NCBI GenBank assembly: GCA_022769085.1
Contig: JALEKO010000039.1
Span: 1-57,812, forward strand
DNA: 57,812 nucleotides
Direction: 5' to 3'
Source of the DNA: Peptoniphilaceae bacterium
GTDB taxonomy: Bacteria; Bacillota; Clostridia; Tissierellales; Peptoniphilaceae
Part shown: one piece after another, positions 8,904-17,723 of the stretch
Layout: every line of letters starts with the position of its first letter
How positions within the stretch are numbered: the first letter of the stretch is position 1
Translations under genes and position numbers: made by a program
The notes under the pieces: model-generated
What the model saw: the letters and a program-made list of their open reading frames with translations, nothing else
What the model was told of the DNA's origin: nothing
Databases searched by the model: none

Positions 8904-9332
8904 ATGTTGATGCCTAAAAGAGTTAAATATCGTAAACAACACAGAGGCAGAATGAAAGGTGCGGCAAACAGAGGAAACAAACTTGCATATGGAGATTATG
9001 GTCTTCAAGCACTTGAACCTGTATGGATGACTGCGAACCAAATAGAAGCTGCAAGACGTGCGATGACAAGATATATTAAAAGAGGTGGAAATATTTGGGT
9101 TAAAGTATTCCCAGATAAACCAATTTCAAAAAAACCAGCAGAAGTTAGAATGGGATCAGGTAAAGGCGCTCCAGAATATTGGGTAGCAGTTGTAAAACCA
9201 GGTAGAGTTTTATTTGAAATGAGTGGAGTAAGTGAACCTGTCGCAAAAGAAGCAATGAGACTTGCTGCACAGAAGTTGCCTATAAAGTGCAGATTTATAA
9301 AGAAAATAGAAGCGGGAATAGAGGAGGCTTAG
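8904..9332 (+). CDS. rplP: Ribosomal protein uL16
   Basis: 142 residues starting [19 protein letters not shown], the standard L16 N-terminus. [20 protein letters not shown] near residue 67 and the [10 protein letters not shown] segment contact the A-site tRNA region of 23S rRNA. AGGAGG precedes it, with a slightly long 11-nt spacing to the ATG. Confidence 0.98.
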   Translation: MLMPKRVKYRKQHRGRMKGAANRGNKLAYGDYGLQALEPVWMTANQIEAARRAMTRYIKRGGNIWVKVFPDKPISKKPAEVRMGSGKGAPEYWVAVVKPGRVLFEMSGVSEPVAKEAMRLAAQKLPIKCRFIKKIEAGIEEA

Positions 9333-9333
9333 A

Positions 9334-9540
9334 ATGAAAGTATCAGAAATACGTAAGCTTGATGACGGAAGTCTAAATAAGCAACTATCCGACTTGCAGG
9401 CTGAGCTTTTCAATCTTCGTTTTCAAAAAGCAACAGGTCAATTAGAAAACCCAAGTGCAATAGGAAATGTAAAGAAAGACATAGCTCGTTTTAAAACAAT
9501 AATTACAGAACGTAAGCTTGGAATAAACAAGGAGGCTTAA
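9334..9540 (+). CDS. rpmC: Ribosomal protein uL29
   Basis: 68 residues, two helices, with [17 protein letters not shown] and the closing [11 protein letters not shown] that define L29 near the tunnel exit. It starts one base after the rplP stop, inside the same GAGG-rich junction. Confidence 0.98.
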   Translation: MKVSEIRKLDDGSLNKQLSDLQAELFNLRFQKATGQLENPSAIGNVKKDIARFKTIITERKLGINKEA

Positions 9541-9544
9541 CTTC

Positions 9545-9799
9545 ATGGAAAGAAATGAAAGAAGAGTAGAACAGGGAGTTGTTGTCTCTGATTCAATGGA
9601 TAAAACAATAACCGTGAAAGTTGAGACACAAGTACAACATCCGGTTTATAAAAAAAGAATAAATAGAAGCAAGAAATTCAAAGCTCATGATGAAAATAAC
9701 GAGGCTAAAGTTGGAGATAAAGTCTTAATAATGGAAACAAGACCATTATCAAAAACAAAAAGATGGAGACTCGTTCGCGTTATTGAAGCTGCTAAATAA
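9545..9799 (+). CDS. rpsQ: Ribosomal protein uS17
   Basis: 84 residues of OB fold; [15 protein letters not shown] and HPVYKK are the typical S17 segments and the protein ends in the normal basic tail. It binds helix 11 of 16S rRNA. GGAGG of the upstream gene end serves as SD. Confidence 0.98.
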   Translation: MERNERRVEQGVVVSDSMDKTITVKVETQVQHPVYKKRINRSKKFKAHDENNEAKVGDKVLIMETRPLSKTKRWRLVRVIEAAK

Positions 9800-9825
9800 T
9801 TTCCAAACAGAAAAGGAGTATTTAA

Positions 9826-10194
9826 ATGATTCAACAAGAAACTCGAATGAGAGTTGCAGATAATTCAGGTGCTAGAGAATTATTGGTAATTAAAGTATTA
9901 GGAAGCACGGGAATTAGATATGCAAATATAGGTGATGTTGTAGTTTGTACAGTCAAAAATGCAACACCCGGTGGCGTTGTAAAGAAAGGTCAAGTTGTAA
10001 AAGCTGTTATTGTAAGAACTTCAAGAGGAGTTAAAAGACCTGATGGATCATATATTAAGTTTGATGATAATGCCGCTGTAATAGTTAAAGATGATAAATC
10101 ACCGGTTGGCACACGTATTTTTGGACCGGTTACAAGAGAGCTTCGTGGCGAGGGTTTCATGAAAATAATATCTCTTGCTCCAGAAGTTTTGTAG
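9826..10194 (+). CDS. rplN: Ribosomal protein uL14
   Basis: 122 residues, the invariant bacterial length. It starts [19 protein letters not shown] and contains [21 protein letters not shown]; it bridges to the 30S subunit and is the docking site of RsfS. AAAGGAG precedes the ATG. Confidence 0.99.
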   Translation: MIQQETRMRVADNSGARELLVIKVLGSTGIRYANIGDVVVCTVKNATPGGVVKKGQVVKAVIVRTSRGVKRPDGSYIKFDDNAAVIVKDDKSPVGTRIFGPVTRELRGEGFMKIISLAPEVL

Positions 10195-10203
10195 GAGGAA
10201 TAT

Positions 10204-10512
10204 ATGCACATTAAAAAAGGAGATAAGGTTCAAGTAATCTCAGGGAAAGATAAAGGTGCTGTAGGTGAAGTTCTTAAAGTTATTCCTAAAGAAAATAGAG
10301 TTGTGGTTAAAGGAGTTAATATTCAAAAACATCATAAAAAACCACAAGCTATGGGTGAAGAAGGTGGAATAATAGAACAAGAAGGTTCAATTCATGCATC
10401 GAATGTACTTCTGTATTCCGAAAAATTACAAAAAGGGATTAGAACATCTAAAAAGATAATTGATGGCAAAAAAGTAAGAGTATCAAACAAGACAGAAGAA
10501 AAATTTGATTAA
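10204..10512 (+). CDS. rplX: Ribosomal protein uL24
   Basis: 102 residues with an N-terminal KOW motif ([21 protein letters not shown]) and the NIQKHHKKP segment. It is an early 50S assembly protein. It is followed by rplE after 19 bp when the rplE start at 10532 is used. Confidence 0.98.
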   Translation: MHIKKGDKVQVISGKDKGAVGEVLKVIPKENRVVVKGVNIQKHHKKPQAMGEEGGIIEQEGSIHASNVLLYSEKLQKGIRTSKKIIDGKKVRVSNKTEEKFD

Positions 10513-10531
10513 GATCCAAAAGGAGAAAACA

Positions 10532-11080
10532 ATGGTAGAAAGCAGATTAAAAAATAAATATATAAACGAAGTGGTACCTGCTCTTATGGATCAATTTAAA
10601 TATGAGAATATAATGCAGGTTCCTAAACTTGTAAAGATTTCTGTAAATGTTGGTTTAGGAGAAGCTAAAGATAATAAAAACTTATTAGAGAGTGCTAAAA
10701 ATGAATTGGCATTAATTACAGGACAAGCTCCTGTAGAGACTATTGCAAAAAAATCAGTTTCAAACTTTAAGTTAAGAGAAGGACAAGCAATTGGAGCTAA
10801 AGTGACATTAAGAGGAAAGAAAATGTATGATTTCCTTGATAAGTTAGTTTCAATTTCACTTCCACGTGTAAGAGATTTTAGAGGAATAAGTGCAAATTCA
10901 TTTGATGGAAGAGGAAATTATTCTTTAGGAATAAAAGAACAATTAATTTTCCCTGAAATCAATTACGATGATGTTGAATTTATCCACGGAATGGATATTT
11001 CAATAGTTACTACAGCAAAAACAGATGAGGAAGCAAAAGCATTCTTGGAAATGATGGGAATGCCATTTAGCAAAAATTAA
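10532..11080 (+). CDS. rplE: Ribosomal protein uL5
   Basis: 182 residues. The ATG at 10532 has AAAGGAG eight bases before it and gives [19 protein letters not shown], the usual start; the ATG at 10505 lies inside rplX and has no SD. The RDFRGIS and [10 protein letters not shown] segments are typical. L5 binds 5S rRNA in the central protuberance. Confidence 0.97.
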   Translation: MVESRLKNKYINEVVPALMDQFKYENIMQVPKLVKISVNVGLGEAKDNKNLLESAKNELALITGQAPVETIAKKSVSNFKLREGQAIGAKVTLRGKKMYDFLDKLVSISLPRVRDFRGISANSFDGRGNYSLGIKEQLIFPEINYDDVEFIHGMDISIVTTAKTDEEAKAFLEMMGMPFSKN

Positions 11081-11089
11081 GGAGAAATA

Positions 11090-11275
11090 ATGGCAAAAAA
11101 ATCACAAATTGCAAAACAAAAAAGAAAAGCAAAATACAGCACACAAGCATACAATAGGTGCAAGATTTGTGGTAGACCTCATGGATATTTGAGAAAGTAT
11201 GGAATTTGCCGTATTTGCTTTAGAGAATTAGCAAATAAGGGCGAAATACCAGGAGTTAAAAAGGCTAGCTGGTAA
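11090..11275 (+). CDS. rpsN: Ribosomal protein uS14, zinc-binding (type Z)
   Basis: 61 residues, the short zinc form. Two CxxC pairs (CKIC near residue 24 and CRIC near 40) hold Zn2+. Zinc-free longer paralogues are usually induced by Zur in Firmicutes; none is seen here. The start MAKKSQIAK follows AAGGAG. Confidence 0.98.
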   Translation: MAKKSQIAKQKRKAKYSTQAYNRCKICGRPHGYLRKYGICRICFRELANKGEIPGVKKASW

Positions 11276-11289
11276 TAAGGAGGCAAAAA

Positions 11290-11685
11290 ATGTTAACAGA
11301 TCCAATCGCAGATATGCTTACAAGAATTAGAAATGGAAATAAAGCCAATCATAAACAAGTTGAGATTCCATCTTCAAATGAAAAAAAAGCAATCGCCCAA
11401 ATTCTTTTAGATGAAGGCTATATTACAGGATATAATGTTGTTGAAGATGGAAAACAAGGTATTTTAACAGTTGATTTAAAATATTCACAAGAAAATGAAA
11501 GAGTAATTTCTGGTCTTAAGAGAATTTCTAAACCAGGTAGAAGAGTTTATGCAAAGGCTAATGAAATACCAGTTGTACTTGGTGGATTAGGAATTGCAAT
11601 TATTTCAACTTCAAAAGGACTTTTAACTGATAAACAAGCAAGAAAAGAAAAAGTTGGTGGCGAAGTTGTTTGCTATGTTTGGTAA
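11290..11685 (+). CDS. rpsH: Ribosomal protein uS8
   Basis: 131 residues starting [16 protein letters not shown], closing with [16 protein letters not shown], both invariant in S8. It nucleates the 16S central domain and in E. coli represses the spc operon. AAGGAGG lies 6-7 nt upstream. Confidence 0.98.
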   Translation: MLTDPIADMLTRIRNGNKANHKQVEIPSSNEKKAIAQILLDEGYITGYNVVEDGKQGILTVDLKYSQENERVISGLKRISKPGRRVYAKANEIPVVLGGLGIAIISTSKGLLTDKQARKEKVGGEVVCYVW

Positions 11686-11695
11686 GGAGGACTAG

Positions 11696-12235
11696 ATGTC
11701 AAGAATAGGCAAAAAAGCTATAGAAATACCTTCAAACGTTACAGTAGAAATTTCCAATGAGAATGTAGTTACTGTAAAAGGACCGAAGGGAGAAGATAGC
11801 CAAAAAGTTGATAAACTTATAGAAGTAAAATTAGAAAATAATGAACTTACAGTTAATCCTTTAAATTCTTCAAAACAGGCTAATGCTTTTCATGGATTAT
11901 ATAGATCTCTGATAGCTAACATGGTAGAAGGAGTAACAGAAGGTTATTCTAAAAAGTTACAAATTGTTGGTACAGGATATAGAGCTCAAAAGCAGGGCAA
12001 GAATCTTGTTATGAATTTGGGCTTTTCACATCAAGTTACCATGGCAGATCCTGAAGGAATTGAGGTTGAAACTCCTGACAATAATACTATTATAGTTAAA
12101 GGAATTAATAAACAATTGGTAGGAGAACATGCCGCAAAGATTCGTGCTTGGAAAAAACCTGAACCTTACAAAGGAAAAGGAATCAAGTATGAAGGTGAAA
12201 GAATTCTTAGAAAAGAAGGAAAGACTGGTAAGTAG
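11696..12235 (+). CDS. rplF: Ribosomal protein uL6
   Basis: 179 residues, two tandem L6 domains. It starts MSRIGKKAIEIPSNV, and the end WKKPEPYKGKGIKYEGE is the family signature near the sarcin-ricin loop. TAAGGAGG links it to rpsH. Confidence 0.98.
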   Translation: MSRIGKKAIEIPSNVTVEISNENVVTVKGPKGEDSQKVDKLIEVKLENNELTVNPLNSSKQANAFHGLYRSLIANMVEGVTEGYSKKLQIVGTGYRAQKQGKNLVMNLGFSHQVTMADPEGIEVETPDNNTIIVKGINKQLVGEHAAKIRAWKKPEPYKGKGIKYEGERILRKEGKTGK

Positions 12236-12246
12236 AGGAGTAAGCT

Positions 12247-12612
12247 ATGGCAACAAAAAATAAAAATCAAAGATTATTAACTCGAAAATTAAGAGTAAGA
12301 AGTAAAATAAGCGGAACTCCCGAAAGACCAAGATTAAGTGTTCATAAATCAAATACAAATATATATGCACAAATAATTGACGATGTGAATGGAAAGACAC
12401 TTGTTGCTGCAAATACACTTCAATCTGAAGTTAAAGAAAATTTAGAGTCAACAAAAAGCATAGAGGCAGCAAAAAAAGTTGGAGAAGTAATTGCAAAAAG
12501 AGCAATTGAATCTGGAATAAATAGCGTTGTATTTGATAGAAGTGGATACCAATATCATGGTAAGGTAGCTGCAATTGCGGAAGGTGCCAGAGAAGCTGGA
12601 CTTAAATTTTAG
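12247..12612 (+). CDS. rplR: Ribosomal protein uL18
   Basis: 121 residues with [20 protein letters not shown] and the C-terminal [20 protein letters not shown] segment that binds 5S rRNA. Full length, with GAGGAG upstream overlapping the end of rplF. Confidence 0.98.
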   Translation: MATKNKNQRLLTRKLRVRSKISGTPERPRLSVHKSNTNIYAQIIDDVNGKTLVAANTLQSEVKENLESTKSIEAAKKVGEVIAKRAIESGINSVVFDRSGYQYHGKVAAIAEGAREAGLKF

Positions 12613-12625
12613 TAGGGAGAGAAAA

Positions 12626-13132
12626 ATGTATTTATTAAAAAAAGAAGTAAATAAACTCAACCTTGAAGATAGTGTAATAAGTCTTAATAGAGTTGCTAAA
12701 ACTGTAAAAGGTGGTAGAAACATGAGATTTTCAGCACTTGTTGTAGTTGGTGATAGAAACGGTCATGTAGGAATTGGTACAGGTAAGGCCGTTGAAGTTC
12801 CTGAAGCAATAAGAAAAGCTGGAGAAGATGCCAGAAAACACATGATAACAGTACCAATGGTAAAAACAACAATTCCACATAGAGTTGAAGGAAAATCAGG
12901 TGCAGGACATGTTTTATTAATGTCTGCAAGTGAAGGTACTGGAATTATAGCTGGTGGAGCAATTCGTTCGATTTGCGATCTTGCAGGTTATAAAGATGTT
13001 AAAGCTAAAAATCTTGGAACAAACAATCCTCTTAATATAGTTAATGCAGTTTTAGATGCATTTTCAAATATGAAGACTGTTGAAGACGTTGCAAGACTCC
13101 GTGGAAAAACAGTAGAAGAAATACTGGGATAG
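12626..13132 (+). CDS. rpsE: Ribosomal protein uS5
   Basis: 168 residues from the ATG at 12626 (AGGGAGAG eight bases upstream). The in-frame ATG at 12575 lies within rplR and is rejected. [20 protein letters not shown] is the N-terminal double-stranded RNA-binding domain, [20 protein letters not shown] the conserved core. S5 lines the mRNA entry site and affects fidelity. Confidence 0.97.
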   Translation: MYLLKKEVNKLNLEDSVISLNRVAKTVKGGRNMRFSALVVVGDRNGHVGIGTGKAVEVPEAIRKAGEDARKHMITVPMVKTTIPHRVEGKSGAGHVLLMSASEGTGIIAGGAIRSICDLAGYKDVKAKNLGTNNPLNIVNAVLDAFSNMKTVEDVARLRGKTVEEILG

Positions 13133-13140
13133 GAGATAAA

Positions 13141-13323
13141 ATGGCAAAACTTGAAATTACATTAAAAAAATCTTTCATAGGAAGAACAAAAAAACAAATT
13201 GATACAGCTAAAGCTTTGGGACTAAGAAAACCAAACCAAACAGTTGTTAAAGAAAATAATGACGCAATAAAAGGCATGATCAGAAGAATTGATTTTATGC
13301 TTGATGTCAAAGAAGCAAACTAG
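13141..13323 (+). CDS. rpmD: Ribosomal protein uL30
   Basis: 60 residues, the bacterial size. [23 protein letters not shown] is followed by the closing [14 protein letters not shown]. It sits in the usual rpsE-rpmD-rplO order and overlaps the rplO SD. Confidence 0.97.
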   Translation: MAKLEITLKKSFIGRTKKQIDTAKALGLRKPNQTVVKENNDAIKGMIRRIDFMLDVKEAN

Positions 13324-13333
13324 GAGGTATCAG

Positions 13334-13777
13334 ATGAGACTTGATGATCTTAGACCAGCAGAAAAGCTTAAAAAGAAAAAAAGAGTCGGCAGAGGTGCTG
13401 GTTCAGGTAAAGGAAAAACAGCTTCTCGTGGTCAGGACGGACAAAATTCAAGAAGCGGTGGAGGAGTAAGACCTGGTTTTGAAGGTGGACAAATGCCACT
13501 ATATAGACGTTTGCCAAAAAGAGGATTTACAAATCATTTTAAGAAAGTTTATGAAACAGTAAACATTTCACAACTTAATATATTTGAAGAAGGAACAGTA
13601 GTTACTCCTGAATTATTATTTGAAAATAATTTATGTAAGAAAAATAAAGCAAAAGATGGCGTAAAGATATTAGGAAACGGGGAACTTACAAAAAAATTAA
13701 CAGTTCAAGCTAATAAATTTACAGAAAGTGCACAAGAAAAAATTTCAGCCCAAGGGGGAAAGGCTGAGGTGATCTAA
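13334..13777 (+). CDS. rplO: Ribosomal protein uL15
   Basis: 147 residues from the ATG at 13334, preceded by TAGGAGG; the ATG at 13289 is inside rpmD and rejected. The N-terminal glycine-rich extension ([15 protein letters not shown], then [18 protein letters not shown]) threads 23S rRNA. Its stop shares a base with the secY start. Confidence 0.97.
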   Translation: MRLDDLRPAEKLKKKKRVGRGAGSGKGKTASRGQDGQNSRSGGGVRPGFEGGQMPLYRRLPKRGFTNHFKKVYETVNISQLNIFEEGTVVTPELLFENNLCKKNKAKDGVKILGNGELTKKLTVQANKFTESAQEKISAQGGKAEVI

Positions 13778-15051
13778 TGTTTAAAACATTAAAGGATGCA
13801 TGGAAAGTCCCAGAAATCAGAAAAAGAGTTTATTTTACTTTTTTAATGATTGTAATTTACAGACTAGGAAATAATATTCCAATTCCTTTTATAGATACAC
13901 AAGCCTTAACTAAAGCATACGAAGGTATGCAAGGAACGCTTGTAGATATGCTTAATCTTCTAACAGGCGGAGGTCTTGCTTCACTTTCAATATTTGCACT
14001 TGGTGTACAACCATATATTACATCACAAATTGTAATGCAACTTTTAACTGTTGCAATTCCAAGGCTAGAAGAACTTACAAAAGAAGGGGAACAAGGAAGA
14101 AAAACCATTCAAAGATATACAAGATATCTTGCTGTAGCTCTTGCAATTTTCCAATCAGTAGCAATTACTAATGGACTTTTTGCAACAGCACTCTCAAAAG
14201 CTACTTCTTTTGAAAATTTCATTATGAATGTTGTTCTTATTGCAGGAACTATGTTTTTAACATGGATTGGAGATATGATAACTGACAAAGGTATTGGAAA
14301 TGGAGTCTCATTAATAATATTTTTTGGTATTATATCTGCAATTCCTAATACACTTAAAAAACGGTCAACATCTTTACACTATAGTTTAGTTCCAATTTGG
14401 GCTGTTATTTTAATGGTTGCAATAATTATTCTTATAATTATAGCGGTTGTTATTTTAACACAGGGTGAAAGAAGAATACCAGTGCAATATGCTAAAAGAG
14501 TTGTGGGCAGGAAAATGTATGGTGGAAAGTCAACAAATATTCCTGTAAAAGTAAATATGAGTGGTGTAATGCCAATAATATTTGCAAGTGCTGTTTTGGC
14601 AATTCCATCAACTATTGCTCTATTTATTGGTGGATCTTCAAGTAATTTTACGTCAAAATTACTTTCACAGAGTGGAACATTTGGAACAGCAATATATCTT
14701 ATAGTACAATCATTGCTTATAATGCTTTTTGCGTATTTCTATAATCAAATTCAATTTAATACAGTTGAATATGCAAAACAGTTACAACAGTATGGAGGCT
14801 TTGTGCCAGGAATTAGACCTGGGAAACCTACAAGTGAATTTTTACAAAGAATATCTTCAAAAATTACATTTATCGGTGCTTTAGGACTGGCGGTTTTAAC
14901 AGCGGTACCAACAATTGCATCAAGACTACTTGGTTTAGATTTATCTTTTGGAGGAAGCTCTGTAATAATAATCGTTGGAGTAATACTCGAAACAATTAAG
15001 CAAATTGAAGCTATGATTACCATGAAACAGTATAAAGGATTTTTAAAATAA
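13777..15051 (+). CDS. secY: Protein translocase channel subunit SecY
   Basis: 424 residues with ten hydrophobic helices, the normal SecY topology in the cytoplasmic membrane. The IYRLGNNIPIPFID segment in TM1/plug, QPYITSQIVMQLL, the cytoplasmic loop with TQGERRIPVQYAKR, and PTSEFLQRISSKITF are diagnostic. SecY with SecE and SecG forms the Sec channel used by secreted proteins such as the ZnuA and lipoprotein in this window. One-base overlap with rplO and 11 bp to adk. Confidence 0.99.
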   Translation: MFKTLKDAWKVPEIRKRVYFTFLMIVIYRLGNNIPIPFIDTQALTKAYEGMQGTLVDMLNLLTGGGLASLSIFALGVQPYITSQIVMQLLTVAIPRLEELTKEGEQGRKTIQRYTRYLAVALAIFQSVAITNGLFATALSKATSFENFIMNVVLIAGTMFLTWIGDMITDKGIGNGVSLIIFFGIISAIPNTLKKRSTSLHYSLVPIWAVILMVAIIILIIIAVVILTQGERRIPVQYAKRVVGRKMYGGKSTNIPVKVNMSGVMPIIFASAVLAIPSTIALFIGGSSSNFTSKLLSQSGTFGTAIYLIVQSLLIMLFAYFYNQIQFNTVEYAKQLQQYGGFVPGIRPGKPTSEFLQRISSKITFIGALGLAVLTAVPTIASRLLGLDLSFGGSSVIIIVGVILETIKQIEAMITMKQYKGFLK

Positions 15052-15062
15052 AAGGTATAAAA

Positions 15063-15698
15063 ATGAAAAGTATTTTATTAGGACCTCCGGGAGCCGGAAA
15101 AGGAACACAGGCAGATAAACTTGTAGAGTATTTAAATGCATACCATTTATCTACTGGTGATATTTTTAGAGAAAATATTAAAAACAATACAGAACTTGGT
15201 AAAAAAGCAAAAAGTTTTATGGATAAGGGAGAACTTGTTCCTGATGAACTAACAGTAGAACTTGTTTGGGATAAACTCAAATCAATTGACTCAGAAAATA
15301 TAGTATTAGATGGATTTCCTAGAAATCTTTTCCAGGCAAAGGCATTAGATGATGGTTTAAAAAATAATAATGATAAAATTGATGTTGTTATATATATAAA
15401 CGTTCCAGAAGAAGAACTTATAGATCGTATTTCTGGAAGAAGAGTTTGTCCTACATGTTCAAGATCATATCATATAAAAAGTAATCCGCCAAAAGTCGAT
15501 GGCATTTGTGATTATGATGGTTCAAAGTTAATTCAAAGAGAAGATGATAAAGAAGAGACTGTTAGAAATAGAATTAAAGTTTATAATGAATCAACTAGTG
15601 TTTTAGTTGACTATTATAAAGAGCAAGGGATTCTGATTGATATTGATGGAACAAAAACACCTGAAGATGTTTTTGAAAGTATTAAAAAAAGTCTATAA
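15063..15698 (+). CDS. adk: Adenylate kinase, zinc-lid type
   Basis: 211 residues, converting AMP and ATP to two ADP in the cytoplasm. The P-loop GPPGAGKGTQ is at residues 7-16, and DGFPRN supplies the AMP-site arginine. The long LID domain carries CPTC near residue 130 and C-x2-D about 17 residues later, the Cys3-Asp zinc site typical of Gram-positive Adk. In most Firmicutes map follows adk; here the next gene is a KOW-domain protein 8 bp away. Confidence 0.98.
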   Translation: MKSILLGPPGAGKGTQADKLVEYLNAYHLSTGDIFRENIKNNTELGKKAKSFMDKGELVPDELTVELVWDKLKSIDSENIVLDGFPRNLFQAKALDDGLKNNNDKIDVVIYINVPEEELIDRISGRRVCPTCSRSYHIKSNPPKVDGICDYDGSKLIQREDDKEETVRNRIKVYNESTSVLVDYYKEQGILIDIDGTKTPEDVFESIKKSL

Positions 15699-15706
15699 GG
15701 ATTTTA

Positions 15707-16000
15707 ATGATTTTTTCTAAAATAGTAGAAAATAAGTTTGACCTTAGGGAAGGTCAATTGATAAAGTCAAAATGTGGACGAGACAAAGACGGAATCTTTG
15801 TAATCAAGCAAATTCTTGATAACGACTATGTCTTGTTGATAGATGGTGATGAACGAAAAATCGAAAAACCGAAACGTAAAAACATTAAACATATCAGTAA
15901 AATCAATATGACATTGGATGATTATAAAACAATGAGTAATGGAGAGTTGAAAAAAGCTATTAAATTGTTTAAGGAGGGTTCTGTTAATGTCAAAAAATGA
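15707..16000 (+). CDS. KOW-domain RNA-binding protein of the ribosomal cluster
   Basis: 97 residues. After about a dozen N-terminal residues the sequence [19 protein letters not shown] forms a KOW motif like that of L14e/L27e-type proteins, followed by [18 protein letters not shown], a conserved basic block. Such proteins are regularly encoded between map/adk and infA in Clostridia and are thought to bind RNA; no function is established. The C-terminal ~30 residues (helical, [12 protein letters not shown]) overlap the infA start by 14 bases, so translation of the two is coupled. AAGGA precedes the ATG. Confidence 0.8.
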   Translation: MIFSKIVENKFDLREGQLIKSKCGRDKDGIFVIKQILDNDYVLLIDGDERKIEKPKRKNIKHISKINMTLDDYKTMSNGELKKAIKLFKEGSVNVKK

Positions 16001-16205
16001 TGCGATAGAAGTTCAGGGCGAAGTTATAGATGCAATGCCTAATGCTAACTTTAAGGTGAAGCTTGATAATGGAGCAGTAATTAATGCAAGGATTTCTGGA
16101 AAATTAAGAATGAATTATATAAGAATTTTACCAGGAGATAAAGTTACAGTAGAACTTTCACCGTATGATCTTACTCAAGGTAGAATTACTTGGAGAAAAA
16201 AATAG
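15987..16205 (+). CDS. infA: Translation initiation factor IF-1
   Basis: 72 residues, the usual length, with one S1-like OB domain. [20 protein letters not shown] and [15 protein letters not shown] are the standard segments. IF-1 blocks the 30S A site during initiation. A strong AAGGAGG lies inside the preceding KOW gene. Confidence 0.98.
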   Translation: MSKNDAIEVQGEVIDAMPNANFKVKLDNGAVINARISGKLRMNYIRILPGDKVTVELSPYDLTQGRITWRKK

Positions 16206-16214
16206 GAGGCTTAA

Positions 16215-16328
16215 ATGAAAGTTAGAGCATCAGTAAAAAAAATGTGTGATAAATGCAAAATTATCAAAAGAAAAGGCAAACTGATGGTAATTTGCGAAAA
16301 TCCAAAACATAAACAAAGACAAGGTTAA
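16215..16328 (+). CDS. rpmJ: Ribosomal protein bL36, zinc-binding
   Basis: A 37-codon gene found by direct reading: ATG at 16215, TAA ending 16328, TAGGAGG eight bases upstream. The translation begins [20 protein letters not shown] and ends [10 protein letters not shown]. The CxxC, later Cys and final His form the C+ zinc ribbon of L36. It lies between infA and rpsM, the expected place. Confidence 0.97.
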   Translation: MKVRASVKKMCDKCKIIKRKGKLMVICENPKHKQRQG

Positions 16329-16338
16329 GGAGGAATAA

Positions 16339-16683
16339 ATGCCAAGAATTGCCGGTATAGATTTACCTAGAGAAAAAAGAGCTGAGATAGGTCTTACTTA
16401 TATTTATGGTATAGGAAGAACAACTGCAAATAAAATATTAAAAGATGCAGATATTAATCCAGATACTAAAATGCAAGATCTTACAGAAGAAGAATTAGGT
16501 AAAATCCGTGATGAGTTAAATAAATATACAATCGAAGGTGATCTTAGAAGAGAAGTTTCTATGAACATCAAAAGACTTAGAGAAATAAATTGCTATAGAG
16601 GTATAAGACATAAAAAAGGTCTTCCAGTAAGAGGACAGAATACCAAAAACAATGCAAGAACAAGAAAAGGTAGAAATAAGTAG
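16339..16683 (+). CDS. rpsM: Ribosomal protein uS13
   Basis: 114 residues starting [20 protein letters not shown], with [14 protein letters not shown] (helix-two-turn-helix) and [21 protein letters not shown]. It is a few residues shorter than the usual ~121 because the basic tail ends at RKGRNK. It contacts the P-site tRNA and S19. Confidence 0.98.
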   Translation: MPRIAGIDLPREKRAEIGLTYIYGIGRTTANKILKDADINPDTKMQDLTEEELGKIRDELNKYTIEGDLRREVSMNIKRLREINCYRGIRHKKGLPVRGQNTKNNARTRKGRNK

Positions 16684-16695
16684 AAAGGAGGATTT

Positions 16696-17088
16696 ATGGC
16701 ACGTAAAGGTAAAACAACCAGAAAAAGAAAAGTAAAAAGATCCGTTGAAAGAGGACAAGTTCATATTTCTTCAACTTTTAATAATACAATGGTATCAATT
16801 ACTGATATGCAGGGTAATGTGCTTTCATGGGCTTCAGCAGGTCAATTAGGTTTTAGAGGCTCCAGAAAATCCACACCTTTCGCAGCACAGGAAGCAGCAC
16901 AAGAAGCAGCTGATAAAGCAAAAGATTATGGTATTAAATCTGTTGAAGTTTATGTAAAAGGACCAGGAAGTGGAAGAGAGTCGGCTATCAGAAGTCTTCA
17001 AGCAGCTGGTTTAGAAGTTTCTTTAATTAAAGATGTTACACCAGTAGCTCATAATGGAGCAAGACCACCAAAGAGAAGAAGAGTTTAG
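16696..17088 (+). CDS. rpsK: Ribosomal protein uS11
   Basis: 130 residues. [20 protein letters not shown] and [18 protein letters not shown] are invariant, and the protein ends ARPPKRRRV as usual. It belongs to the 30S platform. AAAGGAGG precedes it. Confidence 0.99.
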   Translation: MARKGKTTRKRKVKRSVERGQVHISSTFNNTMVSITDMQGNVLSWASAGQLGFRGSRKSTPFAAQEAAQEAADKAKDYGIKSVEVYVKGPGSGRESAIRSLQAAGLEVSLIKDVTPVAHNGARPPKRRRV

Positions 17089-17097
17089 GAGGAATAG

Positions 17098-17691
17098 ATG
17101 GCAGTATCAAACGAATCTGTTTTAAAAAAGTGCAGATCACTTGGAATAAGTCCTGCTTATTTGGGATATAGCAGAAATTCTAAGAGAGTTTCAAACCAAA
17201 GAAGAGGAAAACAAAGTGAGTATGGTGCACAACAAAGAGAAAAACAAAAAGCAAAATTTATATATGGTATTCTTGAAAAACAGTTTAGAGGATACTATGA
17301 GAAAGCTGTTAAATTGCAAGGTCAGACAGGTGAAAATTTGATGATCCTTTGTGAAAGAAGATTAGACAATGTTATTTTTAGACTTGGCTTTGCAAAAACA
17401 AGAAGACAAGCAAGACAGATTGTAAATCATGGTCACGTTTTAGTAAATGGTAAAAAAGTTGATATACCTTCTTATTTAATTGAAGTAAATGATGAAATAG
17501 AAATAAAAGACAAATCAAAATCATCTGAAGAATTTAAACAAATTAAAGAAGCAAATGCATCTTTTGGTGTAGTTGATTGGTTAGATAGTGATTTGGAGAA
17601 TTTAAAAGCTAAAGTCAATGCATTCCCAACAAGAGAACAAATAGATGTTCCAGTTGATGAACGTGCGATAGTAGAGTTCTATTCTAAGTAA
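17098..17691 (+). CDS. rpsD: Ribosomal protein uS4, zinc-free form with a divergent N-terminus
   Basis: 197 residues. From QSEYGAQQREKQKAKFIYG onward it is a standard S4, with an S4 RNA-binding domain (RRLDNVIFRLGFAKTRRQAR) and the closing REQIDVPVDERAIVEFYS. The first ~45 residues are unusual: the family's MARYTGP start and the CxxC zinc knuckle are absent, replaced by MAVSNESVLKKCRSLGISPA. S4 initiates 30S assembly and represses the alpha operon or its own gene in other bacteria. The ATG at 17098 has GGAGG eight bases before it, so the N-terminus is not a mis-called start. Confidence 0.95.
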   Translation: MAVSNESVLKKCRSLGISPAYLGYSRNSKRVSNQRRGKQSEYGAQQREKQKAKFIYGILEKQFRGYYEKAVKLQGQTGENLMILCERRLDNVIFRLGFAKTRRQARQIVNHGHVLVNGKKVDIPSYLIEVNDEIEIKDKSKSSEEFKQIKEANASFGVVDWLDSDLENLKAKVNAFPTREQIDVPVDERAIVEFYSK

Positions 17692-17692
17692 T

Positions 17693-17711
17693 AGTTAAAT
17701 TTTATTTAACT
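17693..17711 (+). promoter_or_regulatory. Small hairpin immediately before the rpoA ribosome binding site
   Basis: AGTTAAAT, a 3-nt T loop and ATTTAACT form an 8-bp perfect stem filling most of the rpsD-rpoA gap and touching the AAGGAG SD at 17712. It is AT-only and weak; it could modulate rpoA translation or mark an RNA processing point. Function is not known. Confidence 0.3.
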
Positions 17712-17723
17712 AAGGAGTGTAAG

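Noticed and set aside
12696-12929. Minus-strand open frame within rpsE rich in leucine.
   Set aside because: Leucine richness arises from reading purine-rich ribosomal codons backwards; no SD and no hydrophobic-protein signature.
15707-16000. KOW gene considered as a remnant of map.
   Set aside because: It has a clean KOW motif and none of the methionine aminopeptidase His/Asp/Glu metal motifs.
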